Shown here in pieces: positions 1 through 8,554 of a stretch of DNA of 64,000 nt (positions are counted from its first letter, which is position 1; every line of letters starts with the position of its first letter). Source of the stretch: an uncultured Lachnospiraceae bacterium (GTDB lineage: Bacteria; Bacillota; Clostridia; Lachnospirales; Lachnospiraceae); assembly GCA_937965795.1 (NCBI GenBank), contig CALCMD010000008.1, forward strand, positions 18,845-82,844, in the 5' to 3' direction. The notes beneath the pieces are model-generated. The model was not told the DNA's origin. It saw only the letters and a list, made by a program, of their open reading frames with translations, and ran no database searches. Made by a program: the position numbers and the translations under genes.

Positions 1-1129
1 AATTCCCATTCACATGAATACGGTAAATTCCTTTTTCAAAATCCTCTCTTTTATAGGGAGCCTCTTCCTCATCCGAGCACAGGATGTAAGTCTCCACTGC
101 ACTCTTCCCCGCCGGGAGCCTGTATGCTTCCTCCGTAAATGCCATATCTTTCTGCGGCTCTATTTTCACCCAGTCGGGATCTCCCACTTTTTCTACCCAG
201 AAAGCTTTCCCATAAGTCAGCTCTTCCGTTCCTTTATTCTCAAACTTCACACGAACCTGAACCCGCTTGTCCGTCTGCTCCACATCGACCAGCGAAGCGT
301 GTGATTCCTCCTCCTCCGCAAACAGATGGCTGACTTCGTATCGATCAATCATAGCCACGTCCTTTTTATCCATCACCAGCGCAATGCGAACCGGCTCCAT
401 CACCTGTACGGTAGCCACTCCTGGCGGAATCTCAATTCCTTCGCACCAGAGTGTGACCTTGCAGCACAGCTTACCGGAAGAATCCAGGCGGGTCTCTACG
501 GACTGTATCCGATCGATATGTGTGTGGAACACCGAATCTTCCAGAAGTACGACAGACTTTTTACGAAAATCCGTTGCTTCATATTTTTTCAGATAGCTTT
601 TCAGCTCCGCAGCGCCTGCCCAATGCTGTTTCTCCGCATCTTCGCAGTCCGCGATGGCTGCTTTGAGTTCCTCTTTTGTCCGGATTACCTTGCTTTCACC
701 CCATTGATAGAGAAGATGCTTATATTTTTCCACTTCACCGGTAAACGTACAGCTCTTTTCCACTCTTTTCGGATGCTTTTTCACTACGACTTTGATTTTT
801 GCCGTTACTTTTTTATTCTTTACCGAGGTAGCGGTCACCTGTGTGGTTCCGGCTTTTTTTGCTTTCAGCTTTCCGTATTTCGATACCGTTGCCACTTTCG
901 GATTTTTTGATTTCCATCTCACCTTTTTCGAAGCTTTCTCAGGCTTCACCGCCCGAATCTCCAGCTTTTTGTTCTCTCCCGTATACAGATTTACTTTCTT
1001 TTCACTGACGATTAGTTTCCTCGGCGCAGGCTCTGCCTTTCTGGCAGCCTGCGCGCTGTCCACGTTCAGGCAGACGGCCGCCGCCAGAGCTGCTGTCAGC
1101 AGCATTCCGCCTTTCAACACTCTCTTCAT
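1..1129 (-). CDS. Secreted Big_2 (Ig-like) domain protein, 3' end cut by window edge
   Basis: Translating the minus strand from the ATG at 1129 gives an open frame of 376 codons that runs off the window start. An N-terminal signal peptide (MKRVLKGGMLLTAAL then AAAV..AQA) is followed by one Big_2 bacterial Ig-like domain with the usual 'VNLYTGENKKLEI...VATVSKYGKLKAKKAGT' pattern and a 'KVVVKKHPKR' linker. A downstream domain contains 'MDKKDVAMIDRYEV', which also closes the three paralogues upstream. Unlike them, this protein continues well past that motif into a further beta-rich segment. It is the last member of the paralogue series but probably has its own promoter (1201-1229). It is extracellular by inference; molecular function is unknown. 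Confidence 0.8.
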   Translation of the reverse strand, partial: MKRVLKGGMLLTAALAAAVCLNVDSAQAARKAEPAPRKLIVSEKKVNLYTGENKKLEIRAVKPEKASKKVRWKSKNPKVATVSKYGKLKAKKAGTTQVTATSVKNKKVTAKIKVVVKKHPKRVEKSCTFTGEVEKYKHLLYQWGESKVIRTKEELKAAIADCEDAEKQHWAGAAELKSYLKKYEATDFRKKSVVLLEDSVFHTHIDRIQSVETRLDSSGKLCCKVTLWCEGIEIPPGVATVQVMEPVRIALVMDKKDVAMIDRYEVSHLFAEEEESHASLVDVEQTDKRVQVRVKFENKGTEELTYGKAFWVEKVGDPDWVKIEPQKDMAFTEEAYRLPAGKSAVETYILCSDEEEAPYKREDFEKGIYRIHVNGN

Positions 1130-1200
1130 CCTTTTCCCCCTTTTTTGTGATTTAAAAATATTCTTTGTAATTATTTTTTATTAGCAGTTGCTATATGCGT

Positions 1201-1229
1201 ATTATAGGGCAGGAAAAAGCATTTGTCAA
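1201..1229 (-). promoter_or_regulatory. Sigma-A promoter for the first Big_2 gene
   Basis: Read on the minus strand, a perfect TTGACA (1224-1229) and a perfect TATAAT (1201-1206) are separated by exactly 17 bases. They sit about 70 bp upstream of the ATG at 1129 and just beyond the terminator of the preceding gene, so the most distal paralogue is likely transcribed on its own. Confidence 0.75.
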
Positions 1230-1239
1230 GTGCCTGTAG

Positions 1240-1273
1240 AAAAAGCCTCTGAGCCAGGCTCAAAAGGCTTTTT
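1240..1273 (-). terminator. Rho-independent terminator after the second Big_2 gene
   Basis: The arms AAAAAGCCT and AGGCTTTTT enclose an inner GAGCC/GGCTC stem, and a U run follows on the minus strand. It lies 8 bp past the stop codon at 1281 and separates that gene from the promoter at 1201-1229. Confidence 0.7.
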
Positions 1274-1280
1274 CAGTTTC

Positions 1281-2357
1281 TCAATCTGCTCCGGAAGAAA
1301 TGGGATTGTTCTCCACCTGAAAATAATCAATCATTGCCGCATCTTTTTTCTCCATCCGCAGAACGAGTGCATGCGTATATAAAATGGATATTGGCGAGCT
1401 ATGCGATGAGCGGTATCTATAGTCTATGATTCCACGCAGCTTTCCGGATTCATCCAGTTTCGTAGAAATTCCTTCTATACGGTCAGATTCGCTCTGCTTT
1501 TTTACGTAAATATACAGAATCAGACTTTCCTTTTCAAAGTCCATTTCCGCATATTCTCCAAAGAAGGTTTTCCGATAATTTTTTAATCCGTTTCTTTCCA
1601 GCGTGCGCATGAGTTCATCGAAATCATTCTTTGTATGAATTACATGAAAACAGTATCTGTCTTTTTCGGGCCACGCACGTTCCAGATTTTCGTAATCAGG
1701 AAACGCATAGATTCCATAGGTAAACGCGCACTCTTTCTCCATCTTTGCAGGGCGCTTTTTCACCGTTACTTTTACGGTCGCTTTAGCCTTCGGATTTTTT
1801 TTGGAAACTGCTGTGATAACGGTTTTCCCCGGCCTTTTTGCCGTCACCTTTCCGTCTCCGGATACTTCTGCAACCTTCTTTTTCGATTTCCAGATTACTT
1901 TTCTGGAAGCCGCCGCAGGTTTGACTTTCTCTACCGACAGTTCTTTAGTTTCCCCTACATACAATGTAATCTCTTTACGGCTGAGCGCCAACTTTTGGGG
2001 CGCTAATTTTTCCCTGATTTTGACGGTTACCCGAACATATGCGTCGACAGAGGAATCCTTCTTTGATGTTGCCCAAATAACCGTTTCCCCCGGCATCCTG
2101 GCAGTTACCTTGCCATTTGGGGAAACCGTAGCTACCTGTGAATCATACGATTCCCATTTTACTTTCTTCGAAGCATTTGCAGGTCTTATTTTCTTAATTT
2201 CCAGTTCTTTTGATTCCCCCACATACAAGATAAGTTCCTTATGGTTCAGTATGATTTTCTTTGGCGTCTTTCCTGCTTTTGCGGCTGTTGGAAATGTCAA
2301 AAGCATACACAGGCAACACAGGATGCCAAAGAAAATGGTAAATCGTTTTGTTCTCAT
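1281..2357 (-). CDS. Secreted protein with two Big_2 domains and a PrcB-like C-terminal domain
   Basis: 358 residues. The signal peptide (about 1-28) is almost identical to that of the paralogue at 3263-4072. Two Big_2 Ig-like domains follow (about 33-113 and 118-200), each with 'LYVGE(S/T)KEL' and 'VATVSPNGKVTAK.PG' type motifs. After a KKRPAK linker comes a C-terminal domain of about 150 residues ending 'EKKDAAMIDYFQVE'. The C-domain layout ('DFEKESLILY', then 'T.LDESGKLRG') recalls the PrcB_C domain of protease-complex subunits; this is my inference, not a search result. It is the third Big_2 gene downstream of the subtilisin-like protease. The ATG at 2357 has AAGGAT just upstream. Confidence 0.8.
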   Translation of the reverse strand: MRTKRFTIFFGILCCLCMLLTFPTAAKAGKTPKKIILNHKELILYVGESKELEIKKIRPANASKKVKWESYDSQVATVSPNGKVTARMPGETVIWATSKKDSSVDAYVRVTVKIREKLAPQKLALSRKEITLYVGETKELSVEKVKPAAASRKVIWKSKKKVAEVSGDGKVTAKRPGKTVITAVSKKNPKAKATVKVTVKKRPAKMEKECAFTYGIYAFPDYENLERAWPEKDRYCFHVIHTKNDFDELMRTLERNGLKNYRKTFFGEYAEMDFEKESLILYIYVKKQSESDRIEGISTKLDESGKLRGIIDYRYRSSHSSPISILYTHALVLRMEKKDAAMIDYFQVENNPISSGAD

Positions 2358-2424
2358 CTTATCCTTGCCCCCCCTTTCCTAATAAATATTTGTTATCACA
2401 TTGCAAAAGGAATCAAAAAGGCTC

Positions 2425-3204
2425 TTATGGTATCTCCTGATAATCCAGTACATACTCATCAATCATCGCCGCATCTTTTTTACTGAATCTAAGCGCTAAT
2501 ATATAAGTAACATACACAGGTGGTTTGGGATATCCGTCATCTATCTGTTTTTTGTATGGGATGGTAATCACCGCCCGCAGCTTCCCGTCTGCATCAAGCC
2601 TTGTCCGGCAGGATGTGATGTCTGTTTCTTTATGATAGGTCTCTAAGAGAACCAAGTTTTCTTTTTCAAAATCCATATTCCGGTATGTAGCCAGAGGCGC
2701 ACGCCTGAGAGCGTCACGGTAGCTTTTATAATTACGGACACGAACCATATCTTTTAAAATCTCTTCCAGATCTTCACGGCTTCTGATAACAGAACCAGCT
2801 TCACGGCCTTTTCTGCGATATGCGTCCGCTGAGACGCTGCATTCTTTCTCTGCTTTTTTCGGACGCTTTTTCACGATTACGTTCACTGAAGCCACGGCTT
2901 TGGGATTCTTTTTAGACACCGCTGCAATGCTTGTTTTTCCCTCTCTCTTTGCCGTCACCAGTCCCTTTGGCGATACGGTCGCAACCCTGCTCTTCCTGGA
3001 ACTCCATATGGCTTTTGCCGAAGCATTCTGGGGCTTTACTTTTTCTACACTGAGTCTTTTTGTTTCCCCCACATACAGCAGGATTTCCTTGCGGCTCAGA
3101 ACCAGCTTTTTCGGCTGCGGCTTTCCTTTCGCCACTACAGGTAAGCTACAGAGCATGCACAGCATACATAGTACGGAAAGAATATAAAGTTTTCTTGTTC
3201 TCAT
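2425..3204 (-). CDS. Secreted Big_2 domain protein with PrcB-like C-terminal domain
   Basis: 259 residues from the ATG at 3204, chosen because GGGGGGAGG lies 5-8 bases upstream; an in-frame extension to 3294 lacks a ribosome site and would precede the signal peptide. The signal peptide (MRTRKLYILSVLCMLCMLCS...VAKG) is followed by a single Big_2 domain (about 30-110), a 'KKRPKKAEKEC' linker and the shared C-terminal domain ('VIRSREDLEEIL', 'DFEKENLVLL', 'SKKDAAMIDEYVLD'). It lies 58 bp after the previous paralogue and 67 bp before the next, consistent with one transcript from the protease gene. Extracellular role unknown. Confidence 0.8.
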   Translation of the reverse strand: MRTRKLYILSVLCMLCMLCSLPVVAKGKPQPKKLVLSRKEILLYVGETKRLSVEKVKPQNASAKAIWSSRKSRVATVSPKGLVTAKREGKTSIAAVSKKNPKAVASVNVIVKKRPKKAEKECSVSADAYRRKGREAGSVIRSREDLEEILKDMVRVRNYKSYRDALRRAPLATYRNMDFEKENLVLLETYHKETDITSCRTRLDADGKLRAVITIPYKKQIDDGYPKPPVYVTYILALRFSKKDAAMIDEYVLDYQEIP

Positions 3205-3262
3205 AGTCCACCTCCCCCCTTTCATATTCATGCCATTGTAAATCATTTTGTTTTCGTATCCG

Positions 3263-4072
3263 TTACTCCACCTTCTCGAATTCAAAATAATCAATCATTG
3301 CTTCATCTTTCCTGTTCATTCGCAGAATAAGAAGATAATCAGAAATTGCCAGAATAGTTCCATGATTATCCTGTCCAGCTTTCGCAGATTGAATTTTTAC
3401 AATTCCCCTCAGTTTTCCCGTCCCATCAAATTTTGTCATACAGAAGGTATCTGTATATGGAGAACTGCATCTTAAGAGCACTAAACTTTCGCTCTTAAAA
3501 TCCAAATTTTTGTATTCTTCCAGACCTGTTTCCTTAAAATCCACTTTAGAATATTTTTTCCAGATACGTTTTATTTCCTGAAATTCCTCTTTGCTTCGAA
3601 TCACAATCTTATCGGGTTGATCCTTGTCTGAGAAATTCATTTTGTAGTAAAAAAACACGCCTACTGCATCTTTGCTCTTGTGAAACTTTCCCTGAAACTC
3701 GCACGTTTTTTCTCTTTTCACGGGAGGCTTTTTCACTGTTATCTGCACGACTGCCTGAATCCTGGGATTTTTCTTTGCTGTTGCTGTAATGGTTGTTTTT
3801 CCCGGCTTTTTCGCTGTGACTCTTCCATTTGCAGACACCGTGGCTACCCTTTGCTTTTTCGCCTTCCATGAGACCTTTGCGGAAGCCCCCGCAGGTTTTA
3901 CTTTCTCTACGATCAGTTTTTTCGATTCTCCTGGATATAAAAGGATCTCCTTGCGGTTAAGTGTCAGTTTCTTTGGTATCTTTGTTGATTTTGCGGCTGT
4001 CGGAAATGTCAAAAGCATACACAGGCAACACAGGATACCGAAGAAAATCGTAAATCGTTTTGTTTTCATCAT
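3263..4072 (-). CDS. Secreted Big_2 domain protein with PrcB-like C-terminal domain, first of four paralogues
   Basis: About 269 residues. Three starts are close together (TTG 4078, ATG 4072, ATG 4069); AAAGGAG best fits the ATG at 4072. The signal peptide (MKTKRFTIFFGILCCLCM...TAAK) matches that of the gene at 1281-2357 almost base for base, evidence of recent duplication or conversion. One Big_2 domain (about 30-110, 'ILLYPGESKKL', 'VATVSANGRVTAKKPGKT') precedes the C-terminal domain ('VIRSKEEFQEI', 'DFKSESLVLL', 'MNRKDEAMIDYFEFE'). It begins 38 bp after the stop of the subtilisin-like protease and is probably cotranscribed with it. Confidence 0.8.
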   Translation of the reverse strand: MMKTKRFTIFFGILCCLCMLLTFPTAAKSTKIPKKLTLNRKEILLYPGESKKLIVEKVKPAGASAKVSWKAKKQRVATVSANGRVTAKKPGKTTITATAKKNPRIQAVVQITVKKPPVKREKTCEFQGKFHKSKDAVGVFFYYKMNFSDKDQPDKIVIRSKEEFQEIKRIWKKYSKVDFKETGLEEYKNLDFKSESLVLLRCSSPYTDTFCMTKFDGTGKLRGIVKIQSAKAGQDNHGTILAISDYLLILRMNRKDEAMIDYFEFEKVE

Positions 4073-4110
4073 AATCAATACACTCCTTTGCTAATATGAT
4101 AAATTGCTTG

Positions 4111-6528
4111 CTATATCGCTTTTTTCGATACAAGTGCAGAATATCCAGAGAATACCGCCGTTCCATTCGGTTTTCGATAAGCCCGTATTTTATAGTAGTA
4201 GGTCGTGCCTGCTTTCACCGTAGTATCAGCATACGAAAGTGTAGCCCCGCTTGTCACGGTATGAATGCGTTTATAAGTACCGTTTTTGCTTTCTGACCGC
4301 CAAATCTGATAGCCTTCCGCTCCGGCTACCTTCTTCCATGACGCTGTTATCTTCCCTTTTGCGGCAGCCAGGGCAAGTCCTGTTGGAACAGCTACAATAC
4401 ATTTTGCACTAGCCACAGCACTATAATCGCTGAATCGAAAACTTGTGCCATATGGAGCCGCTGCCCGTACTTTATAATAATACGTGGTTCCCGTATCCAG
4501 TCCCGTATCTGTAAAATAGCGATTAACAAAGCCTGTAGAATTCAAATCCGAATATTTTAAACTTCCTATCTTAGTATAGGTTCCATTTTGTTCCGTAGAA
4601 CGATAAATAACATATCTCTCTGCCCATGACATTCCCTTCCAGCTCAGCTGTATCGATTGATAGTCTTTGGCCGTTGCTGTCATATTCTGAATTTTCAAAT
4701 CTTTAATAAAACGGCTTCTGGCTGTCTCCAGCGCCAGATTCATATTTAATAGGCCATATCCGGTATAATCATCTCTGCCTGCTCCATATAACCCATTTTC
4801 CGACAAGTCGGTTGCTGTACTGCATAAAATAGATTCCACATCATCTGCGCTTAATCTGAAATTCGAATCTTCCGACTGCATAGATTTTAAAACCGCCGCT
4901 ACTGCTGATACCATAGGCGTTGAAAGAGATGTTCCTTTTGCCCTATTTCCATACCCCCCATTATCTACACAAACCAACGGATGCCTTCCCGGCGCTACCA
5001 TATCTACAGTATTACAATAATTAGAAAAGTCTGAGTGTTTATTATCGTTATCCACCGAACCTACAGAAATTACATGATTATAACTGGCCGGATAAAATGA
5101 AGAATTTTTCCCATCATTCCCAGCCCCCGCGCAAATCACTACATCCGCATTGTGAGCGTAATTAATTGCTTCCTCAATCGCCATTTTTCGCTCCGTTTCA
5201 CCTAAACTCATATTGATTACATCCGCCCCATTATTTACCGCATATCTGATAGATTCTATCAATACTTCATCTGAAGACCATGTCATTCTTCTTGTGCCAT
5301 TTGCATCGTAATAATTGCTATCAAACATATGAATAGCCATTATTTTTATCATATCATTATTATCATATTTATCGTTAGACAATGCCGCAATCCCTGCAAT
5401 TCCTTTCCCATTATTGGACTGTGCTGCAATAAGGCTAGCCACATTTGTTCCATGATCTCCATCGTCGTGATCTCTTCGATAACAGTTATCAATTGTCATA
5501 GGTTGCATTTTAATACCGTTTCCATTATCTGTTACCACAACACTCAGATCTTTTAAATACTGATTTTTCAAATCTTCATGCCTAATATCCAGTCCAGTAT
5601 CGAGAACCGCTACGTACATCTGTTTTGCCGTGACTTCTGAACTCTGCCAGGTGCTCCATCCTTCTGGAACGTTTATCTGTTTTAAATATGTTTGCTCATT
5701 TACGTATTCATCATTAACTCCCATATCCGCTGCCAGCGATTCCGTTTGAAGAAAACCATTTGATTCCGCTACCTCCACACAATTGAGTTCATTTAATATT
5801 CTTTCCGCCCTCTCAACCGTTTTATCCAGCCCAATTTCCATACATGCAACATCCGGAAACTCGTAATCCCTCACTCTTTCCAGCCGCTGTAATTTATCCT
5901 CCGGCAGATTTTCATTGATCGGATAAGTATTCAGAAGCCTATAATTTTTCCCCATTCGACTTGCAATCTCATCAATTTCCTCTTTTGTCGTTCCTTTCTT
6001 GAAAGTAACCAGCACCTTTCCTACTTCATAATCCAATTCTGTCTGCCGATCCCTCTCCTCTTTCGCCTCCGCATAATCCGCAAGCATCGTGTCCGCTCTC
6101 TCATCGACAGCTTCCGCAAATTCCGCAATCTGTGCTTCACTGAACGCAGACTCTTCTCCATAATAACTGTCCAGCACCTCATGAAGCGTTGCCTCATAAG
6201 TATCCTGATCCGCTATCTCATTCAATTTCTCTGCGGCCAAAACAGCATCGTCCTTCGCCAGCGTAACCACATTCTCCATCTTCCGCTGAACACTTTGGGA
6301 AAAGTCTGCTTTCTTCGCAGGCAGCGCTTCTTCCAGCAAAGCAAGATCCGCCTCCACCAAGTCTGCCGTTACATATTCTACAGGCCTGGTACCTTCCAGC
6401 TCCTCTCCTTCCGTCCACACAGTTTCCGCCGCTTCCTGTTCCCATACCACTTCCGCCGCATAACCTGTATTTCCGAGCAGCATGGATGTTCCCAATACAA
6501 GGGCGCATAGTTTTCTCATTTTCCTCAC
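4111..6528 (-). CDS. Secreted subtilisin-like (S8) serine protease with two C-terminal Fn3 domains
   Basis: 805 residues. The GTG at 6528 is the preferred start because AGGAGG sits 6 bases upstream, whereas the in-frame ATG is 15 bases away. A signal peptide (1-25) is followed by an acidic helical pro-region (about 26-165), an inhibitor-like stretch (about 166-260), then a complete S8 domain: Asp310 in 'AVLDTGLDIRHEDL', His359 in 'DGDHGTNVASL', oxyanion Asn471 in 'GAGNDG' and Ser534 in 'GTSLSTPMVSA'. Two fibronectin type III repeats follow (about 615-710 and 715-800) ending at the stop, with no wall-sorting signal. It heads a probable operon with four Big_2/PrcB-like proteins that may be partners or substrates. 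A promoter lies at 6659-6687. Confidence 0.92.
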   Translation of the reverse strand: MRKMRKLCALVLGTSMLLGNTGYAAEVVWEQEAAETVWTEGEELEGTRPVEYVTADLVEADLALLEEALPAKKADFSQSVQRKMENVVTLAKDDAVLAAEKLNEIADQDTYEATLHEVLDSYYGEESAFSEAQIAEFAEAVDERADTMLADYAEAKEERDRQTELDYEVGKVLVTFKKGTTKEEIDEIASRMGKNYRLLNTYPINENLPEDKLQRLERVRDYEFPDVACMEIGLDKTVERAERILNELNCVEVAESNGFLQTESLAADMGVNDEYVNEQTYLKQINVPEGWSTWQSSEVTAKQMYVAVLDTGLDIRHEDLKNQYLKDLSVVVTDNGNGIKMQPMTIDNCYRRDHDDGDHGTNVASLIAAQSNNGKGIAGIAALSNDKYDNNDMIKIMAIHMFDSNYYDANGTRRMTWSSDEVLIESIRYAVNNGADVINMSLGETERKMAIEEAINYAHNADVVICAGAGNDGKNSSFYPASYNHVISVGSVDNDNKHSDFSNYCNTVDMVAPGRHPLVCVDNGGYGNRAKGTSLSTPMVSAVAAVLKSMQSEDSNFRLSADDVESILCSTATDLSENGLYGAGRDDYTGYGLLNMNLALETARSRFIKDLKIQNMTATAKDYQSIQLSWKGMSWAERYVIYRSTEQNGTYTKIGSLKYSDLNSTGFVNRYFTDTGLDTGTTYYYKVRAAAPYGTSFRFSDYSAVASAKCIVAVPTGLALAAAKGKITASWKKVAGAEGYQIWRSESKNGTYKRIHTVTSGATLSYADTTVKAGTTYYYKIRAYRKPNGTAVFSGYSALVSKKAI

Positions 6529-6658
6529 AGTATCCCTCCTGTTCTCCTGATTCTCCTATTACTGACGAAGATTGTCAAAACCGTGTATTTTCCCACGCAT
6601 CTGTACAATACACATCTGAATAGAATAATAATTTTTGTTCTTATTTTTTACACGTTTT

Positions 6659-6687
6659 ATGTTACCCCATTTTTGTAATATTGTCAA
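6659..6687 (-). promoter_or_regulatory. Promoter for the subtilisin-like protease operon
   Basis: On the minus strand TTGACA (6682-6687) is followed after 17 bases by TAACAT (6659-6664), about 130 bp upstream of the GTG start. No obvious operator repeat was seen. Confidence 0.6.
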
Positions 6688-6735
6688 GTTTTTCCAGAAA
6701 AAATTCAGAATCCTTCAGAATTCTTTAAATTTTTC

Positions 6736-6764
6736 TTGCAAAAATTAGCGTTTTGTAATAAGAT
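6736..6764 (+). promoter_or_regulatory. Promoter for the BlaI/BlaR1-type pair
   Basis: TTGCAA (6736-6741), a 17-base spacer and TAAGAT (6759-6764) lie 40 bp upstream of the regulator ATG at 6804. A regulator of this family would be expected to bind near here, but no clear TACA/TGTA dyad could be fixed. Confidence 0.5.
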
Positions 6765-6803
6765 AGAATATGGACAAGAAAGCTCTGAAAGAAGGTGAAA
6801 AAT

Positions 6804-7175
6804 ATGGGAATTTTTAATCTGTCCAACGCTGAACGGGAAATCATGGAATTTCTCTGGACACTGGAAGAGACTGCTACTTTGCAGGATGTCATCCGGTACT
6901 GTAATGAAGAAAAACATCACACCTGGAAACAGCAGACAATCTATACATTTTTAACACGTCTGGAGCAGAAAGGCGCTGTCACGGCCCAGAAAAGAGGCCA
7001 GAAACGCTACTACTCTGCATCCATGAGCTACGATGAGTTTAAAAAGACGGCCATCGACCGGATGTTATCGGAAGATTTTGATGGTTCTATCGTGAACCTG
7101 TTATCCGCATTTTCCTGCGGTTCAGGAATGTCAGCAGAAGATAAAGCGGCGCTGAAGGAATTTATTAATGAATAG
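6804..7175 (+). CDS. BlaI/MecI/CopY-family transcriptional repressor
   Basis: 123 residues from the ATG at 6804 (GAAGG 8 bases upstream; the in-frame GTG at 6795 overlaps that site). The N-terminal winged helix has the family signature ('LSNAEREIMEFLW', then 'TWKQQTIYTFLTRLEQKGAV' and 'KRGQKRYYSA'). The C-terminal helices (about 75-123) should form the dimerisation and cleavage region. In the family such proteins are dimeric repressors cleaved or released when the partner membrane protease senses a signal, often cell-wall stress. The gene overlaps the BlaR1-like gene by 8 bp, indicating translational coupling. No beta-lactamase gene is adjacent, so the regulon is unknown. Confidence 0.9.
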   Translation: MGIFNLSNAEREIMEFLWTLEETATLQDVIRYCNEEKHHTWKQQTIYTFLTRLEQKGAVTAQKRGQKRYYSASMSYDEFKKTAIDRMLSEDFDGSIVNLLSAFSCGSGMSAEDKAALKEFINE

Positions 7176-8487
7176 TTTATTGTTCTATATGAGTTTTAGC
7201 GGGGCGGTGGTACTTTTCATGTATCACCTCTTAAAAGCCTTATTCGGGAATTCGCTTTCCTTTTCCCATCAATATCTTCTTTTGAAGATATGTATGTGCT
7301 TTTTCCTGCTTCCGATTCCTCTGCTTTCTGGAATATTCCAGGACTGGATTCACTGGCTGTTTCCCGGCTCTGCCATCGTCATGGATCCGCCGGATGTATG
7401 GAGATCCGATACATGGAATGTGATCTATGACACGCCGGATGGATATGTGCATCCGGGATTTCCACCAGCCGTGATTCTTCTCTTTTCTGTATGGGTTCTT
7501 TTGATGCTTGTGATATTCATAAGCCACATCAGAAAATACCGGAACCTGAGAATGCTTTCCAGAGAACTGGCCATAGCTCCGGAGGAGGTGCAGAACACCG
7601 TTGAACGGCTGCGGAAAGAGCTTCGCATCCGCAGGAAAATTACTGTTTTTTCTCTGAACGATCCGACCACTCCTTTTTGTTATGGATTATTCAAGCCGAA
7701 GATCGTGGTTTCGTCGTCCTTTGCCGTTGAAAAAGAAGAAATGATTCTTCAGCATGAATTGCAGCATATCAAATCCTTTGATTATATCACGCAGTTTATG
7801 GGACTGTTCATTCTTGCCCTGCATTTTTTCAATCCAGCGGCGTATCTTTTATTTTATGACATTAACAAACTGAGGGAATTTGCCTGTGACGAGAACGTTC
7901 TGGCTGGCCGTACCCGTGAACAGCGTATCCACTACCGGGAATTGTTATACGATTCCATCACGGTTTTACCTGCGCCGGTCGCCACTTCCCCGTTTGGCCA
8001 AAGTCCTTTTGATTCTATGAAAGAGAGATTTACCATGATGAAACAACCAAGAAAAACGAAACTGGCAGTTCTTGCAGCCTGCCTTTTGACGACTGTATTC
8101 TTTGGGTCTTTATCCGTATCCGCTTATGAGGCTCCACGGATTGAAGAAATCGTATCCGGTGATCTTTGCACCGGACCTAGCGAGCACATGTATACCTTTG
8201 AAAAGTCATCCGGTTATATGGATCCAAACGAAGAATACTTCCGCCAGGCGGATGTGTTCTACATTGATGAATATGGGAATGTCTGCTTTGATTTAGGCGA
8301 GAGTTCCATCTCTGCGCAAAGCCTGTGTACGCATCACTATACGCCGATTACGCTTTATTCGCATACAAAAAACGGCACCGGCGGCTGTACATATAAGGTA
8401 TACTCTGCATGGAAATGCAAAAAGTGCGGCAATATCACGGACAAAACTCTTGTAAGTTCCACAACCTATACAAAATGCCCACACTGA
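7168..8487 (+). CDS. BlaR1/MecR1-type M56 membrane metallopeptidase
   Basis: 439 residues. Membrane segments at about 5-27, 36-55 and 100-120, a cytoplasmic M56 zinc peptidase with HELQH (196-200) and the downstream 'REFACDENVL' acidic ligand motif, and a last membrane segment at about 290-315. The extracellular part (about 316-439) is too short for a penicillin-binding sensor. Instead it carries Cys/His pairs ('CTHHY', 'KCKKCGN', 'KCPH') that look like a small metal-binding module. In the family, signal perception triggers M56 proteolysis of the cognate BlaI repressor, encoded immediately upstream with an 8-bp overlap. The signal here is unknown and unlikely to be a beta-lactam. A terminator follows at 8501. 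Confidence 0.88.
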   Translation: MNSLLFYMSFSGAVVLFMYHLLKALFGNSLSFSHQYLLLKICMCFFLLPIPLLSGIFQDWIHWLFPGSAIVMDPPDVWRSDTWNVIYDTPDGYVHPGFPPAVILLFSVWVLLMLVIFISHIRKYRNLRMLSRELAIAPEEVQNTVERLRKELRIRRKITVFSLNDPTTPFCYGLFKPKIVVSSSFAVEKEEMILQHELQHIKSFDYITQFMGLFILALHFFNPAAYLLFYDINKLREFACDENVLAGRTREQRIHYRELLYDSITVLPAPVATSPFGQSPFDSMKERFTMMKQPRKTKLAVLAACLLTTVFFGSLSVSAYEAPRIEEIVSGDLCTGPSEHMYTFEKSSGYMDPNEEYFRQADVFYIDEYGNVCFDLGESSISAQSLCTHHYTPITLYSHTKNGTGGCTYKVYSAWKCKKCGNITDKTLVSSTTYTKCPH

Positions 8488-8500
8488 TTGAACGATTCAG

Positions 8501-8548
8501 AAAGGCGTCTCCCACGGTCATGCGCTGACCCGGGAGGCGCCTTTTTTC
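8501..8548 (+). terminator. Terminator between the M56 gene and rsmA
   Basis: The arms AAAGGCGTCTCCC and GGGAGGCGCC flank a GC-rich loop and are followed by TTTTTT on the plus strand. It ends 7 bp before the stop of the convergent rsmA gene and may serve both directions. Confidence 0.8.
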
Positions 8549-8554
8549 TATCCT

